Source of the DNA: Zygaena filipendulae
Lineage: Eukaryota > Arthropoda > Insecta > Lepidoptera > Zygaenidae
Direction of reading: 5' to 3'
DNA: 64,000 nucleotides
Assembly: GCA_907165275.2 (NCBI GenBank)
Contig: OU015658.1
Coordinates: forward strand, 1,686,501 to 1,750,500
In this document: one piece after another, positions 22,230 to 33,400 of the stretch
Position numbering within the stretch: position 1 is the stretch's first letter
Layout of the letters: each line of letters starts with the position of its first letter
Notes under the pieces: model-generated
The model's database searches: none
Seen by the model: the letters and a program-made list of their open reading frames with translations, nothing else
What the model was told of the DNA's origin: nothing
Made by a program: the position numbers and the translations under genes

Positions 22230-25200
22230 TCAGTCAGAGTCAGGATTCTGTTCCCAAGCCCGCTCCATGTCTTCGATGTCCTGTCGGATCGCGTCGTCGT
22301 CGGGCAGCAGCCGGGCGGCCGCCTTCATTTCGTCGATCGCCTTGCTGAGGTACCCGACGCGGGCGAGCGCGGCCGCGCGGCGAGCTATGCACTTCGCGCG
22401 GCTCCGCCTGTTCCCCTCGCACGCCGGTGCCATCAACTCCAGCGCCGTGGAGCAATCGTTCACCTGTTCGAGTAACGGAAACGACTGATGGAAATAATGA
22501 ATAAACGACAAAAGCATAGCAGTTATTGTATTATCTGTGGCACTACTATACATATAATATGTATACACAACAGAAAATAACATAGAAGGGACATTCAACT
22601 TTGTTTAGTATGAAAACAGATGAAAATCAGTGTCGCCGGGTGATTTTCGCACAAAAAACTGTTCTTCTGCTCCAAATTATCCATTAACGTAAAGAAAATA
22701 TGAATAAACGCTTTATGGTGACATTTTTACTAAGTCGCTGTTTACAAAATTCACCGTTTTGGGAATATTGTGGTGAATATATTTTTTTACGTTAGGGGTC
22801 GGTACAGAAAAGTACCTATACCTATAGGGTAGGTACCTTTTGCCCGAAAAAAAGTATTCCCGAGGTAAAAAAAATTGAACAAATCTGCATAAAATCAAGC
22901 GACAGGTTTTTCATAATCTGGTTATGTTATTAAAGAACATTCGATCTCATCAAAAACAAACTTGTAAAAAAGTCCCAAGTCTCGCAACTCAGTTCTTCTA
23001 CAGTAAAAAGTTGTGAGATCAATGTAATACCAAGTCGGTTAATTTATTCAGTGCCTACTTAAGGGTCCTTCTGTCTAAAGTTATCATGTTATAAGCTAAT
23101 CTAATAACATTTTATAGTGACCATATCAAATTTAAAAATCTTTTATGTTTTAAATAGATTGATTGGCTTGGCGATCACGTGAAAACACAATATATCTCAC
23201 ATGTAATACATAATTATGGTTCTAAACAATCTAATTTAATTATAATATGTATTACTTGTGAGATACATTGTGTTTTCACATGATCGCCAAGCCAATCAAT
23301 CTATTTAAAACATAAAAGATTTTTAAATTTGATATGGTCACTATAAAATGTTATTAGATAAGCTTATAACATGATAACTTTAGACAGAAGGACCCTTAAG
23401 TAGGCACTGAATAAATTAACCGACTTGGTATTACATTGATCTCACAACTTTTTACTGTAGAAGAACTGAGTTGCGAGACTTGGACTTTTTTACAAGTTTG
23501 TTTTTGATGGGATCTCATTTCTTTTTGTAAATGGTCTTCCTCCTTTGAGCAATTTAGTCTACTTTAATAACTTGAAAGATTTTGGTACAACTTTATAATA
23601 TATATAAACACATGCCCCATTCTTGCTTTTTCATTCCGTTGACCATTGTACCTTTGAACATAATTATGTCTAAGTAACTATGTATCTACACTTTATATCT
23701 AGGTAGGTAACTATAGCTACACTTATTATTATTATTTATTAATATCTGGGCAACCGAGCTTCGCTCGGCTTAAATAGCTGTTCCCCGCGGTTTAACCCAC
23801 GTTAATTTCGGAGATCCCGCGGGTATTCTGAGATAAAAGTAGGTACTACCCTATGACCTTTCCTGTACCCTTGACAACGTGTAGTATGCAATAATTAATT
23901 CACCCGCGTTGATATCAGAGTTCGCGCGGGAATTCCAGAAATGAATCCTAGCTAGATCGATTTATGGCCCCCGAAATCCCCTGTATACAAAATTTCATGA
24001 AAATCGTTGGAGCATTCAGATTAGGGTAATTTTATCTTGGAATTCCCGAAGGATCTCCGAAATTAACGCTGGTGAAATCTCATGAAATTTTGCATGCACG
24101 TTGTCAGGGATAAAGAAAACCTAGGGATAAAGGGTACTAACTACTTTGCATCTCTGAATTCCCGCGGGATCTCCGAAATTAACGCGGGTAAAACCGCGGG
24201 GATTAGCTAGTCTCATATATTTATATGGGATTACAAAGTTATTTGTGCAGTTGGTACATATAACTGCATATATAACTTTGTAATTCCATACATTTATATG
24301 GGATTACAAAGTTATTTATGCAGTTAGTGTATCTAGAAAACTGGACCGAAATTGCAAAATATTTTAGTTTTTCCTTGATTTATACAATAAACACTAATTG
24401 TATTCTAAATTTCAAACTTCTATGTCTGCTAGAAGTGCCTTAGAGTTTTGATGATCGGTCAGTGAGTGAGTGAGTGAGTGACCTACAAAATTAAGAAACT
24501 TTGACTAGTTATAATTCTTAAACTACTGGTTCAAATCGAATGAAATTTAAATTATACCGTCTTTATACAATACCTGCTTGTTTACTAAAAATTCAGGCTT
24601 CTAGTTTTATCCACAACGAAGTTATAGGGGGTCGAAAATGGCCTGAATTGCTTCGAGAAAAGGATAGTACGGCCGTGCCGCTTTTGTTGCTCGACTTGGC
24701 GGGGGCACTGCCGTGCCCCCAGATTTGATTTTAAAAAGCCAGTGTACTAATGTATAATGTATAAGAACTAACGCATTTGTTAAAGTTCCCGAGGGCAAAG
24801 TGCGTGGCGGCACGGTTAGCGAACAGGCTGGGCAGTTTGTCTGACAGCGTGATCCCGTGTGTGTACGCGCTGATGGCGCCCAAATAGTTGGCGTTGCGGA
24901 AGAACTCGTCCCCTTTCTCCTTGCACCACTGCGGGTCGTGCTCCTCGGGCCGCAGATCCTCGGAAACGAATCCTGGCAAACATTTGGGAGTTACCAAATC
25001 AACACAAAAAAAGCACCTACCGCCAGATGGCCCTCGTTACTGTAACAAGCTGTTGCTCATTGCTGTTAACTACTTAATCAGGGGTTTCAACGATACGGGG
25101 CCTCCAGGCTAGAGATATGAGCACAGGTATTTTATGTGGTATACCTATACTGCGGCAACACCGATTCCCGGTATGATGTAAGTCGCGCCGTGCCGTCTCC

Positions 25201-26263
25201 TTATAACTTAATGAAAACATCCACGCAACCATAGTAGTCGTAATTGGGTAGTCAGGTCAGTTTCATTTAAAATTCTATGGAATCACAAAACCGCGGAATA
25301 GAGTTCGCGCCGAGAGACATACTAGCTGTTCCATTACCTTTTTACACACTTGTAATTCCTTGACACTGGCACCATAATCAAATATGACAATTGTCATTAA
25401 TAAAAACTCAATACTCTATGCTTACCAGTAGCTCTCCTAGCCAGCGTGATGTTTTTCAACCACGCCTCTTCCTCGCGCGCCGTCGACTCGCGGCTGGGCG
25501 TGGGGAACGTCCGCGGCGTGTGGCGCACCTCCAGCTCCGCCGACTGCCGCAGTTTCGGCAGCACTCTCTTAGCTGCTTCTTGTTTCTTCTTTTCAACATA
25601 TTCAGATTTCACCGGAGTCTTCCGTTCGTTTCGTGTCGCGTTATCGGTGTTGACTTTACTGTCTTTTGACTTTTTATCGCCGTTTTCGTCTTCCGATGAC
25701 GGCAATTCTACGACTTTTACTGAAGACTTCTTGGTATTACGATATTTAGCTTCTACTTTTTCTTCGTTACTGTTCAATCTCCAATCTTCTAAGGCGTTCA
25801 TCACTTTATTCCGCTCGTCGTCCCTTCTCGATTCCATCAACTTGTGCTGTTGTTCGTCAATGCTCATCGCTTGTTGGACCGTGAACCTGTCCAATTGACT
25901 TTTTTTAACCCTTCTGTCCTCAGAATCCTGCTTGGCTTGCTGTTGACACTTCTCTAACACGTCCTGTTTTAGTTGCATCTTCTCCGCTTTGCTCAAATCT
26001 TTCTCGAGACAGTGCCAATTAATGTCCTCTTTTTTTGTCAAATCTAAAACTATCATGTCGTCCTTAACCAGACATTTGCTTTTACTGTTATCAACTTGGT
26101 GCAATAAGAATGCTTCAAATAGGTAAGGCTTAAAATGTACCTTGATGTAGCAATCGGTGGTAAAAAAGTCAACTTTTTCATGAGTAGCTGGATTCAAAGG
26201 TATCCTTATATGCAGTGTAGTGGCAGTTTGCACCCAAGTGAAGTCTTTTACTAGTATCGGCAT
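22230..26263 (-). CDS. DNAAF4: DNAAF4 (DYX1C1), dynein axonemal assembly factor, 3 coding exons
   Basis: Coding exons on the minus strand are 25426-26263, 24773-24972 and 22230-22463; phases 1 then 0; 423 residues (human protein 420). The ATG at 26263 (MPILVKDFTW) is chosen because family members start MPL-V-D-W; an in-frame ATG at 26308 is less likely. Residues 1 to about 85 form the p23-like CS domain (LHIRIPL, YIKVHFKPYLFEAFL). A charged coiled-coil-like linker (Lys/Glu/Gln-rich) follows, then a conserved AREEEAWLKN stretch. Three C-terminal TPR repeats begin at WCKEKGDEFFRNANYLGAI. The protein works in cytoplasmic pre-assembly of axonemal dynein arms with HSP90/HSP70, so in an insect expression in sperm and chordotonal neurons is expected. 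The last exon is very GC-rich. Intron 2 holds a 1.8-kb repeat ending within 50 bp of exon 2. Confidence 0.92.
22600..22790 (-). repeat. D-family dispersed repeat, antisense copy
   Basis: Contains GTCGCCGGGTGATTTTCGCA and GGGAATATTGTGGTGAATAT, the reverse complement of motifs at 3660-3850. In DNAAF4 intron 2. Confidence 0.5.
22948..23510. mobile_element. Foldback element, copy A
   Basis: Two arms of about 260 bp, nearly perfect reverse complements, start CATCAAAAACAAACTTGTAA and end with its inverse. They are separated by a short AT-rich spacer around 23190-23260. Copy B is at 37895-38475. Confidence 0.75.
23511..24725. mobile_element. Composite repeat body, copy A (inverted relative to copy B)
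   Basis: Matches 36683-37894 in reverse orientation almost base for base. Contains H-family stretches (23764-24212), repeated ATATGGGATTACAAAGTTAT units, a (GTGA)n microsatellite at 24463-24480, and a terminal hairpin GGGGGCACTGCCGTGCCCCC at 24702-24721. Ends 47 bp from the DNAAF4 exon 2 donor. Confidence 0.7.
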
Positions 26264-26642
26264 TTTATTCTTCTTCCTTTGTAGGTAATGTAAACCAATT
26301 GTAAACACTTAAAACTTTCAACCAAATAACGGCACTCAAGGAATTAAAGAAGGAACCACAAGAAACTAAGTGATTGTAATATTATCTTTGCCGTTTGGTC
26401 GCAATCAAAGGGTACCTACGGGATGACACGAAAAAAATCTTTTCCATGGTTTCCATGGTAACAGTTCATTTTGGCTGAGTTCCAAGCAGAGACGCAGTTC
26501 AAAGAGAATGTAAGGTTCTACCCATCCTATGTCTTGTGTTTACAATATTGAGTCGAGATCATTGTGTGTAAGGAATAATTCGCAAGTTCATTCAACTCTA
26601 TTGTGAGTTGTGACATATCACAGTAAAAGGTATATCTGTCAC

Positions 26643-26872
26643 CGTAAAATTGTAAAAACCGTTACATTGTAAACGGTTGGCATTGAAGAGGTATTTATGT
26701 GCACCCCGACATACTAGGTAAGTTAGGTTTGAACTGTGACCCCGACAGAGTCGAATGGTACCGATGGTACCGACTTATCATGGCCAGTATCCACCACCAC
26801 GCATTTTCTGTCCTCAGAATTTCACAATTTGACCGTTATTTTGTAAACTAACGGTTTTTACAATTTTACTCA
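26643..26872. mobile_element. MITE with GTAAAATTGTAAAAACCGTT ends
   Basis: GTAAAATTGTAAAAACCGTT at the left and AACGGTTTTTACAATTTTAC at the right are a perfect 20-bp inverted repeat. Lies 0.4 kb upstream of the DNAAF4 ATG, so in or near its promoter. Confidence 0.65.
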
Positions 26873-27059
26873 CTATCCTCACCGAGAACTATCTATTTTT
26901 GTTAAATTACTACCTACTGATTTCGTGTCTAGTATCTACTTACAAGTTAATTATTACAACCTCTACAACGCGAACGTATCCCTAGCATTCATAATGTAGG
27001 ACTTCCAGTCACCAGTGAATAATTAAAAATGAGCATAGGTATAGTATCAAAAATATAGA

Positions 27060-27065
27060 TTTATT
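27060..27065 (-). other. Candidate poly(A) signal of PTER
   Basis: AATAAA on the minus strand, about 395 bases past the PTER stop. Confidence 0.35.
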
Positions 27066-27459
27066 TGTAACTATAGAAACTTTCGCTCATAATATCTAAT
27101 AACAACTAAATTTTTTGCCGTAATGAGTAGACAAGTACAATAAAATAGATTATAAAAAAAACAGCGCAGATCTTTTAGAACTCGCACGATAAAGGCGACG
27201 AACGGCTTCGCTCAATTAGGTACCCACAGTCAGCTGCACCAATATGTAAACACTAGTAACACACAAAGTCTTTAAACATGCAATAAGATTCAATGGCACA
27301 CGATAATAAAAACAATTTCAATAAAACCTAAAACTAAACAAATTGACATAATGTAACATAACTGTCTTTATAAAATAACTTATCAGTGGGCAATGACATT
27401 TTAAGTACTCAGAAGAATTAAGTATTAAATATCATTGTCAGTAGGTAATCAGTGCATTT

Positions 27460-30400
27460 TTAGTTAGGACTCATGGCCAGCCAATCAGCTGGGTTCTTCT
27501 CGGTTATTTGTTTTATGTCGTCTTTCGAAAATCCTTTTGTTTTCATCACCGGCAACACATTGTTCAATATGTGGGAGTAGCCGTGCCCGCCGAATTCAAT
27601 CTGAAATGACATTACTAAATATAGACTTCTTACCTCAAACCAAATTCATAATGGTTCTGAGACTTCTACAAACAGAAAATAGGTAGATACATAGATACTT
27701 GATCCTACAAAAAGTTAAAATTGTATCGTGGAATTCCGTGACCCGCACAATATGATTACTCACGCGGATGAAACCGCGGGGCACAGATAATGTAATGTAT
27801 GTAATTTGAAATATCTCACATGAGATTAGGGGAGGGGGTCGAGCAAAATCTCACGAGCCACGACATTTCACCAAGGGTTGAGGGGGGTCAAAAAATCGTC
27901 AAAATCCCCTCACGTAATGGATCAGCGATCCCTTGTTTAGCGATAATAATTATTACATTGTATATTATAATTTGTTAAACAGTTGAAATTGGTAGATAAT
28001 CGAAGAAACATAGAATTCGCACTTCGTACTAGAACTTTAAACAAGCAATTATTCTTGTATAATAATTGCTTATTTATGTAATGAAAAATGAATGTTTGTT
28101 TTTCTGCGTAAGAACAGATGGCGCTATACACAACGAGCGAAGCTCGGTGACCCAGATATTTAGACTTTTGATCTTGTTCCATAAAAAAATCATGAAAGTG
28201 ATGAAAATTGAGCGCGCAAGTTGTCGACGCGCTGACAGAACATAGCATTATTCATATATCCCTACTAATATTATAAATGCGAAAGTAACTCTGGCTGTCT
28301 GTCTGTGACGCTTTCAAGCCTTAACGGCTCAACCGATCATCACGAAATTCTGCATACACGTCGTCAGAAGTACAGAAAAGGACATAGGGTACCTACTTTT
28401 TATCCTGGAATGCCCGCGGGGACTCAAAAATTAACGCGGGTGAAACCGCGGGCACAGCTAGTTTCAAAATAAATCACCGAAAAATCCACCCTCGGTTCCA
28501 GCCGATCCGATCCAACTTACCAGTCTGTGCTTGGTGTGTATGTCGTGGGACATAAGCAACCTGTCCACTTTGCCCTCATTTGCCAATAGTTTCATTCGGT
28601 CCAGCCTCTGCGCGTCGGACGGCATGTCCGTGGTGACGTTCAGTTGATAGTGGGACACTTCCACCCCGAACAGATCGTGCTGGCAATACGTGCCGAGCTG
28701 CGCGAATTCCAACAACTTGTCCTCGTCCAGTAGAGTGCCTGGTGTTTTAAATGATAATCACCATTGATTAGTTATAGCAGATTTATTATATCAGAGTCGA
28801 GTTTACAAGAGTACATTTTCCAACTTCTGTAGATAATAAAAAGTGTCCTAGACAAGATCATAAGGGAACAACACATTGACCAAACTAAAGGAGGCAGTAC
28901 ACTTACAACACCTTCCCCTTAAGTTGTTTACATCATGTAGCTTTCACATAATATATTATAATTCTAGATTAGAATTAAATTCTAAACAAATCGTTACAAA
29001 TACAAAACACCTAGGTTTTACACAAAATTTAAACTCTAAGCAATCATTACAAATCCAAAATATCCCTCGGTTTTACATATCTGCCAGAGCGAGTTTGATA
29101 CATAGTAGTACTTAAATTAGATTGAGGGACTTGAGGTTCTTTTTCTACTTGACTATGATTACTATTATCGAGACTACGATGTGGACTATCTGATTCTCTA
29201 GTATGAGAGCTTTGTGACTCATTGTCAAAATAAGAAGACTCAAACAGTCCATCTCTAGAATAACCTTGAGCTTTTGAAAATGATTTTCTCATGTGGTTGG
29301 TATTCCGCCTTAAGGGTCTAGAATTTTCATGTGTCTCAATTAAATAGGACCTAGGTTCCTTGCACTTTTTTGTAACCATACCTTTTTTCCAATATCTATC
29401 ATTTCCTGTTCTATAAACTATCTCCTCTCCTATGCTGAACTCAACTTCCTTTCTTCTTGCTTTTTTATCATGAATTTCTTTGGTTAAAGACTGTTTCAAT
29501 TCTAACAATTTGTGAACATTTTTCTCTATTTTAGGATTCAAAGCGTCTAATGTGGTTGGTATATTAGTTCTTAAGCGTCTACTGTGCAAAATTTGTGCTG
29601 GAGAGACTTGTATGCCTGACAATGGGCTATTATTATAATGTAACAATGACTCACGATAGTCTACATTATCCTCAAAGGATTTCTTAATTAAGTTCTTGCC
29701 AATATTGACAGCCTTTTCTGCTAAACCATTACTTCTATGATAGTGAGGGCTACATGTAACAATCTGCATGTCCTTGGACTGGTAATATTCTCTACACTCT
29801 AAGGATAGAAAAGGGTTATTATCAGCAACAATTTCTACCGGGTAGCCAAATCTAGTGAACACTTCTTGCATTGCGTTGATAACGCCTCTGGAAGTTTTAG
29901 ACTGTAGCGGTATCAATTCCAGCCAGTGTGAAAAATAGTCAACAATGACCAGATATGATTTACCTGCATGCTCAAATATATCACTACCTACTTTATAGTA
30001 CCTGTGTTTAGGAATCTTGTGTGGTATCAATGGTTCATGGAAATTATGAGGTCTGAACTTTTCACATGTTCGACACTTCATAATATATTGTTGTATGTCT
30101 TGAGACATTTTTGGCCAGTAAAACAATTGGCGAGCTTTCTTTATTGACTTTGAAATTCCAGGATGTCCTTGGTGTATTAATTTTAAAACATATGACTTTA
30201 ATTTATGTGGGACCACTATTTTTTCATTAAGAAATACAAGACCTGACTGGACATAAATTGAATCTTTCATTTTGTAAAACTGTTTACATTCACTGTTAAG
30301 TTTCTGTTCTTCCGGCCAACCTTGGTAATAGAACTTTGATATTAAAGTTAATAAGCTATCCCTACTCGTCTCTAAACGGAATTGAGTTTTCCTCTCGTTG

Positions 30401-33400
30401 CTCATTGGCAAATGAGTTGACACAGTATGTACCATTTCCAACATTTCATAATCCATGTCAGTCTCACTGCGACTATTACGTGATAGCATATCAGCAAAAT
30501 GGATCAACTTACCCGGAATGTATACGAGATTGAGCTGGTAATTTAACAGTTTAATTCTCAATCTTCTGAGTCTAGGAGCACCCACTTTACTGATAGGTTT
30601 TTTTAAAATTGATACAAGTGGTTTGTGATCAGTTTGGACCGTCACACGGTTAGAACCATATACATACTTATGAAATTTCTGTGTACCATAATAAATTGCA
30701 AGTAATTCCTTCTCTGTTTGACTGTAATTGATTTCTGCACTATTCATTGATCTAGACACACAAGCAACAAGTTTTAATATATTATTAATGTCTTTTTGAA
30801 ACAAGCAGCAACCAATACCATTTTGTGAACTGTCACATTGTAGTATGATATCTTCCTTTGGGTTGAAAGAGGTCAAGGCTGGAGCTTTAGATATTTTAAC
30901 CTTTAACTCTTTAAATATATTTTCATGATGTGGCAACCACCTAAACTCTATATCCTTACGCAAGAGTTGACATAAAGGAAACAACAATTCAGCCATATCC
31001 GGCACATAACGTCTAACATAGTTAAAAGATCCTATAATTCTTTGTAACTCTTCTTTACTACTAGGTGATTTTAATTGTAACAATGACTCTACTCTAGCCT
31101 TGTCCACTCTCATTCCCTCACCATTAAAAATTTGACCTACATATTTCACCTCACATTGCTTAAATTGTAGCTTATCTTTATTAAATACAGCTTTAATTTC
31201 CCTAGCTTTCTTAACAACCTTTGCGAGGGCCTCATCATGCTCCTTCTCTGTTGCACCCATCACAAGTATGTCGTCAAACCAGCAGATTACATTAGGAATA
31301 TTTCCAAAGTAAGTTTCGATTTCATCTTGAAACACATCTGGTGCATTAGATAGACCGTAGGGTAAAACTAAATATTTATAGACCCCATATGGAGTAGCGA
31401 AGCAGCACTTCCAAGAAGCCTGTGGCGTTAAAGGCACATGATGAAAGCCTTCAGAAAGATCTAGCACAGTGAAACATTTCTTATCTCTTAGCTTAATCGC
31501 TATCTCCTCGACAGTAAGTAATATATTTGGTTTTCTTATAATATAATTATTAAGATCAGTGGGGTCTAAACAAAGCCTTATTTTATTATTCTGTTTCTCT
31601 ACGATGACAATTTTGTTTATGCAAGCTTCTGAATCAATTTCATTTACCTTTTCTAGAGCACCCCTCTGAACCAATCTATCTAATTCTGTTTTCAATGACT
31701 TCATTAAACTTATAGGCACTCTAGATGCAGGGTGACAAATAGGTTGATGTGGTATTGTCGGTATATTACATGGTTTAGGAAACTTACCATGTCCCCTGAA
31801 GATATCTGCATTTATAGTCACAAATTTTTGCTTCTCATCATTTTGCTTGATATTTAAATTAAGCTTATGTATTCTCTTGACTAAATTTAATTTTAAACAT
31901 CCTGGAAGACCCAATAGCACACAATTATTGTCGATAATCATAAAATTTTCATAACATTCTGTTTTTCCAAATTTACAATTCAAAGAAACCATGCCTAATG
32001 GTTTAACTTTTTCACCCAAAAAAGATTCTAGCTCTAAACTTACTTCACTTAATTTTAATTGAGTGTCCAAACTTTCGAAAACTTTTAACGACATCACACT
32101 TACATCAGCTCCAGTGTCGAGTCGACAGTTAATTTTTTTTTCTTCAATATATATTTCCTCTGTCCAATCTGACTTGTTAGCATTTTTGACTCTGTTGCAA
32201 TACACTATGGAGTCAGATGAACTAGAGCTATCTGCTCTCAATTCTTCTTCTACTTCAACATTCTGGATCCTTCTACGCACTTTGCAAGCTATAGCGAAAT
32301 GGTTGAGAAGCCCACATCGCTTACATTTCTCACCATATGCAGGGCATTGACGTGGTCCATGGGTTTTGTTGCACCTACGGCACAAAAATTCATCATTCTT
32401 ATCTGTATTTCCTTTATTTTTAGCTTTGTTGTAATAACTTGGCCTGTTAGTATAATTTTTTTTTTCATTCTTGACAACACGATCTATCTCAACCTCAGGA
32501 TTCATCTCTCTAGCCTGTAGTTTACTCTGCTCACTTGTACGAACATAATCTGCCGCCTTTTGCAAAGTCAAATTTTCAATTCTCAACAGGCTCTCTTGAG
32601 TTTTCTTGTCGCTAATCCCATGGACGATTTTGTCTCTTAGCAGCTGATCTTCTATTGACTCAGTTTTATTTTTATAGTTACATGTTTGGATTAATCTCTT
32701 ACAATCTGTGAAGAAATTTTCAAAACTCTCGCCTGCTTTCTGTTTGCGCTCATTGAACTTGTATCTCTCAAAAACCTCGTTCATCCTGGGGTTGACGTAT
32801 TGTTGGATGGCCTTGATCACCTTGTCGTAATCCCTGGCATCTTCCCCAGACAATGGGAATGTCATCAACACTCGTGATGAGTCCGTGCCCATCATGTTGC
32901 GCAGAAGTGATAACTTCACTCTATCACTGGCCTCATCTTTACCTATGCCGACCAGGTAATCAATAAAACATTCGTGCCATATTTCCCATTCTGTTGCGGC
33001 GTTTGACGATCTTATATCGAAGTTGGGTGGTAATTTAACCAACCCGTCGGCCATTTTGGTTCACTTCACAATATACGAGTACGAACACTTCTGTGTACTT
33101 GAATGTGATAAACTTTAAAATTAGTTGTTTAGTTAATTATTGTACTTCCGACTGCGCCATGTTTTAAATGATAATCACCATTGATTAGTTATAGCAGATT
33201 TATTATATCAGAGTCGAGTTTACAAGAGTACATTTTCCAACTTCTGTAGATAATAAAAAGTGTCCTAGACAAGATCATAAGGGAACAACACATTGACCAA
33301 ACTAAAGGAGGCAGTACACTTACAACACCTGGAATATATTGAACGAAATAAAACCCAGTTTCACGCGCGTTTCGTGAGTTCTCATGGAAAAACCGGGAAA

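Larger units (their letters stand above)
28743..33327 (-). mobile_element. Intact Ty3/Gypsy-type LTR retrotransposon (mag-like)
   Basis: 4,585 bp flanked by the 5-bp target duplication CCTGG (28738-28742 and 33328-33332). The two 168-bp LTRs read as identical, TG...CA bounded. A primer-binding site follows the 5' LTR and a polypurine tract precedes the 3' LTR. One uninterrupted frame encodes Gag-Pol. It lies in the same orientation as PTER, in its intron 4, exactly at the exon 5 boundary. Identical LTRs and an intact frame mean a recent insertion. Confidence 0.92.

Noticed and set aside
24690..24725. Helitron 3' end in composite element A
   Set aside because: There is a perfect hairpin but no CTRR terminus after it, so I left the class open.
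26263..26308. Upstream in-frame ATG of DNAAF4
   Set aside because: Family N-termini match the start at 26263; the extra 15 residues have no counterpart.
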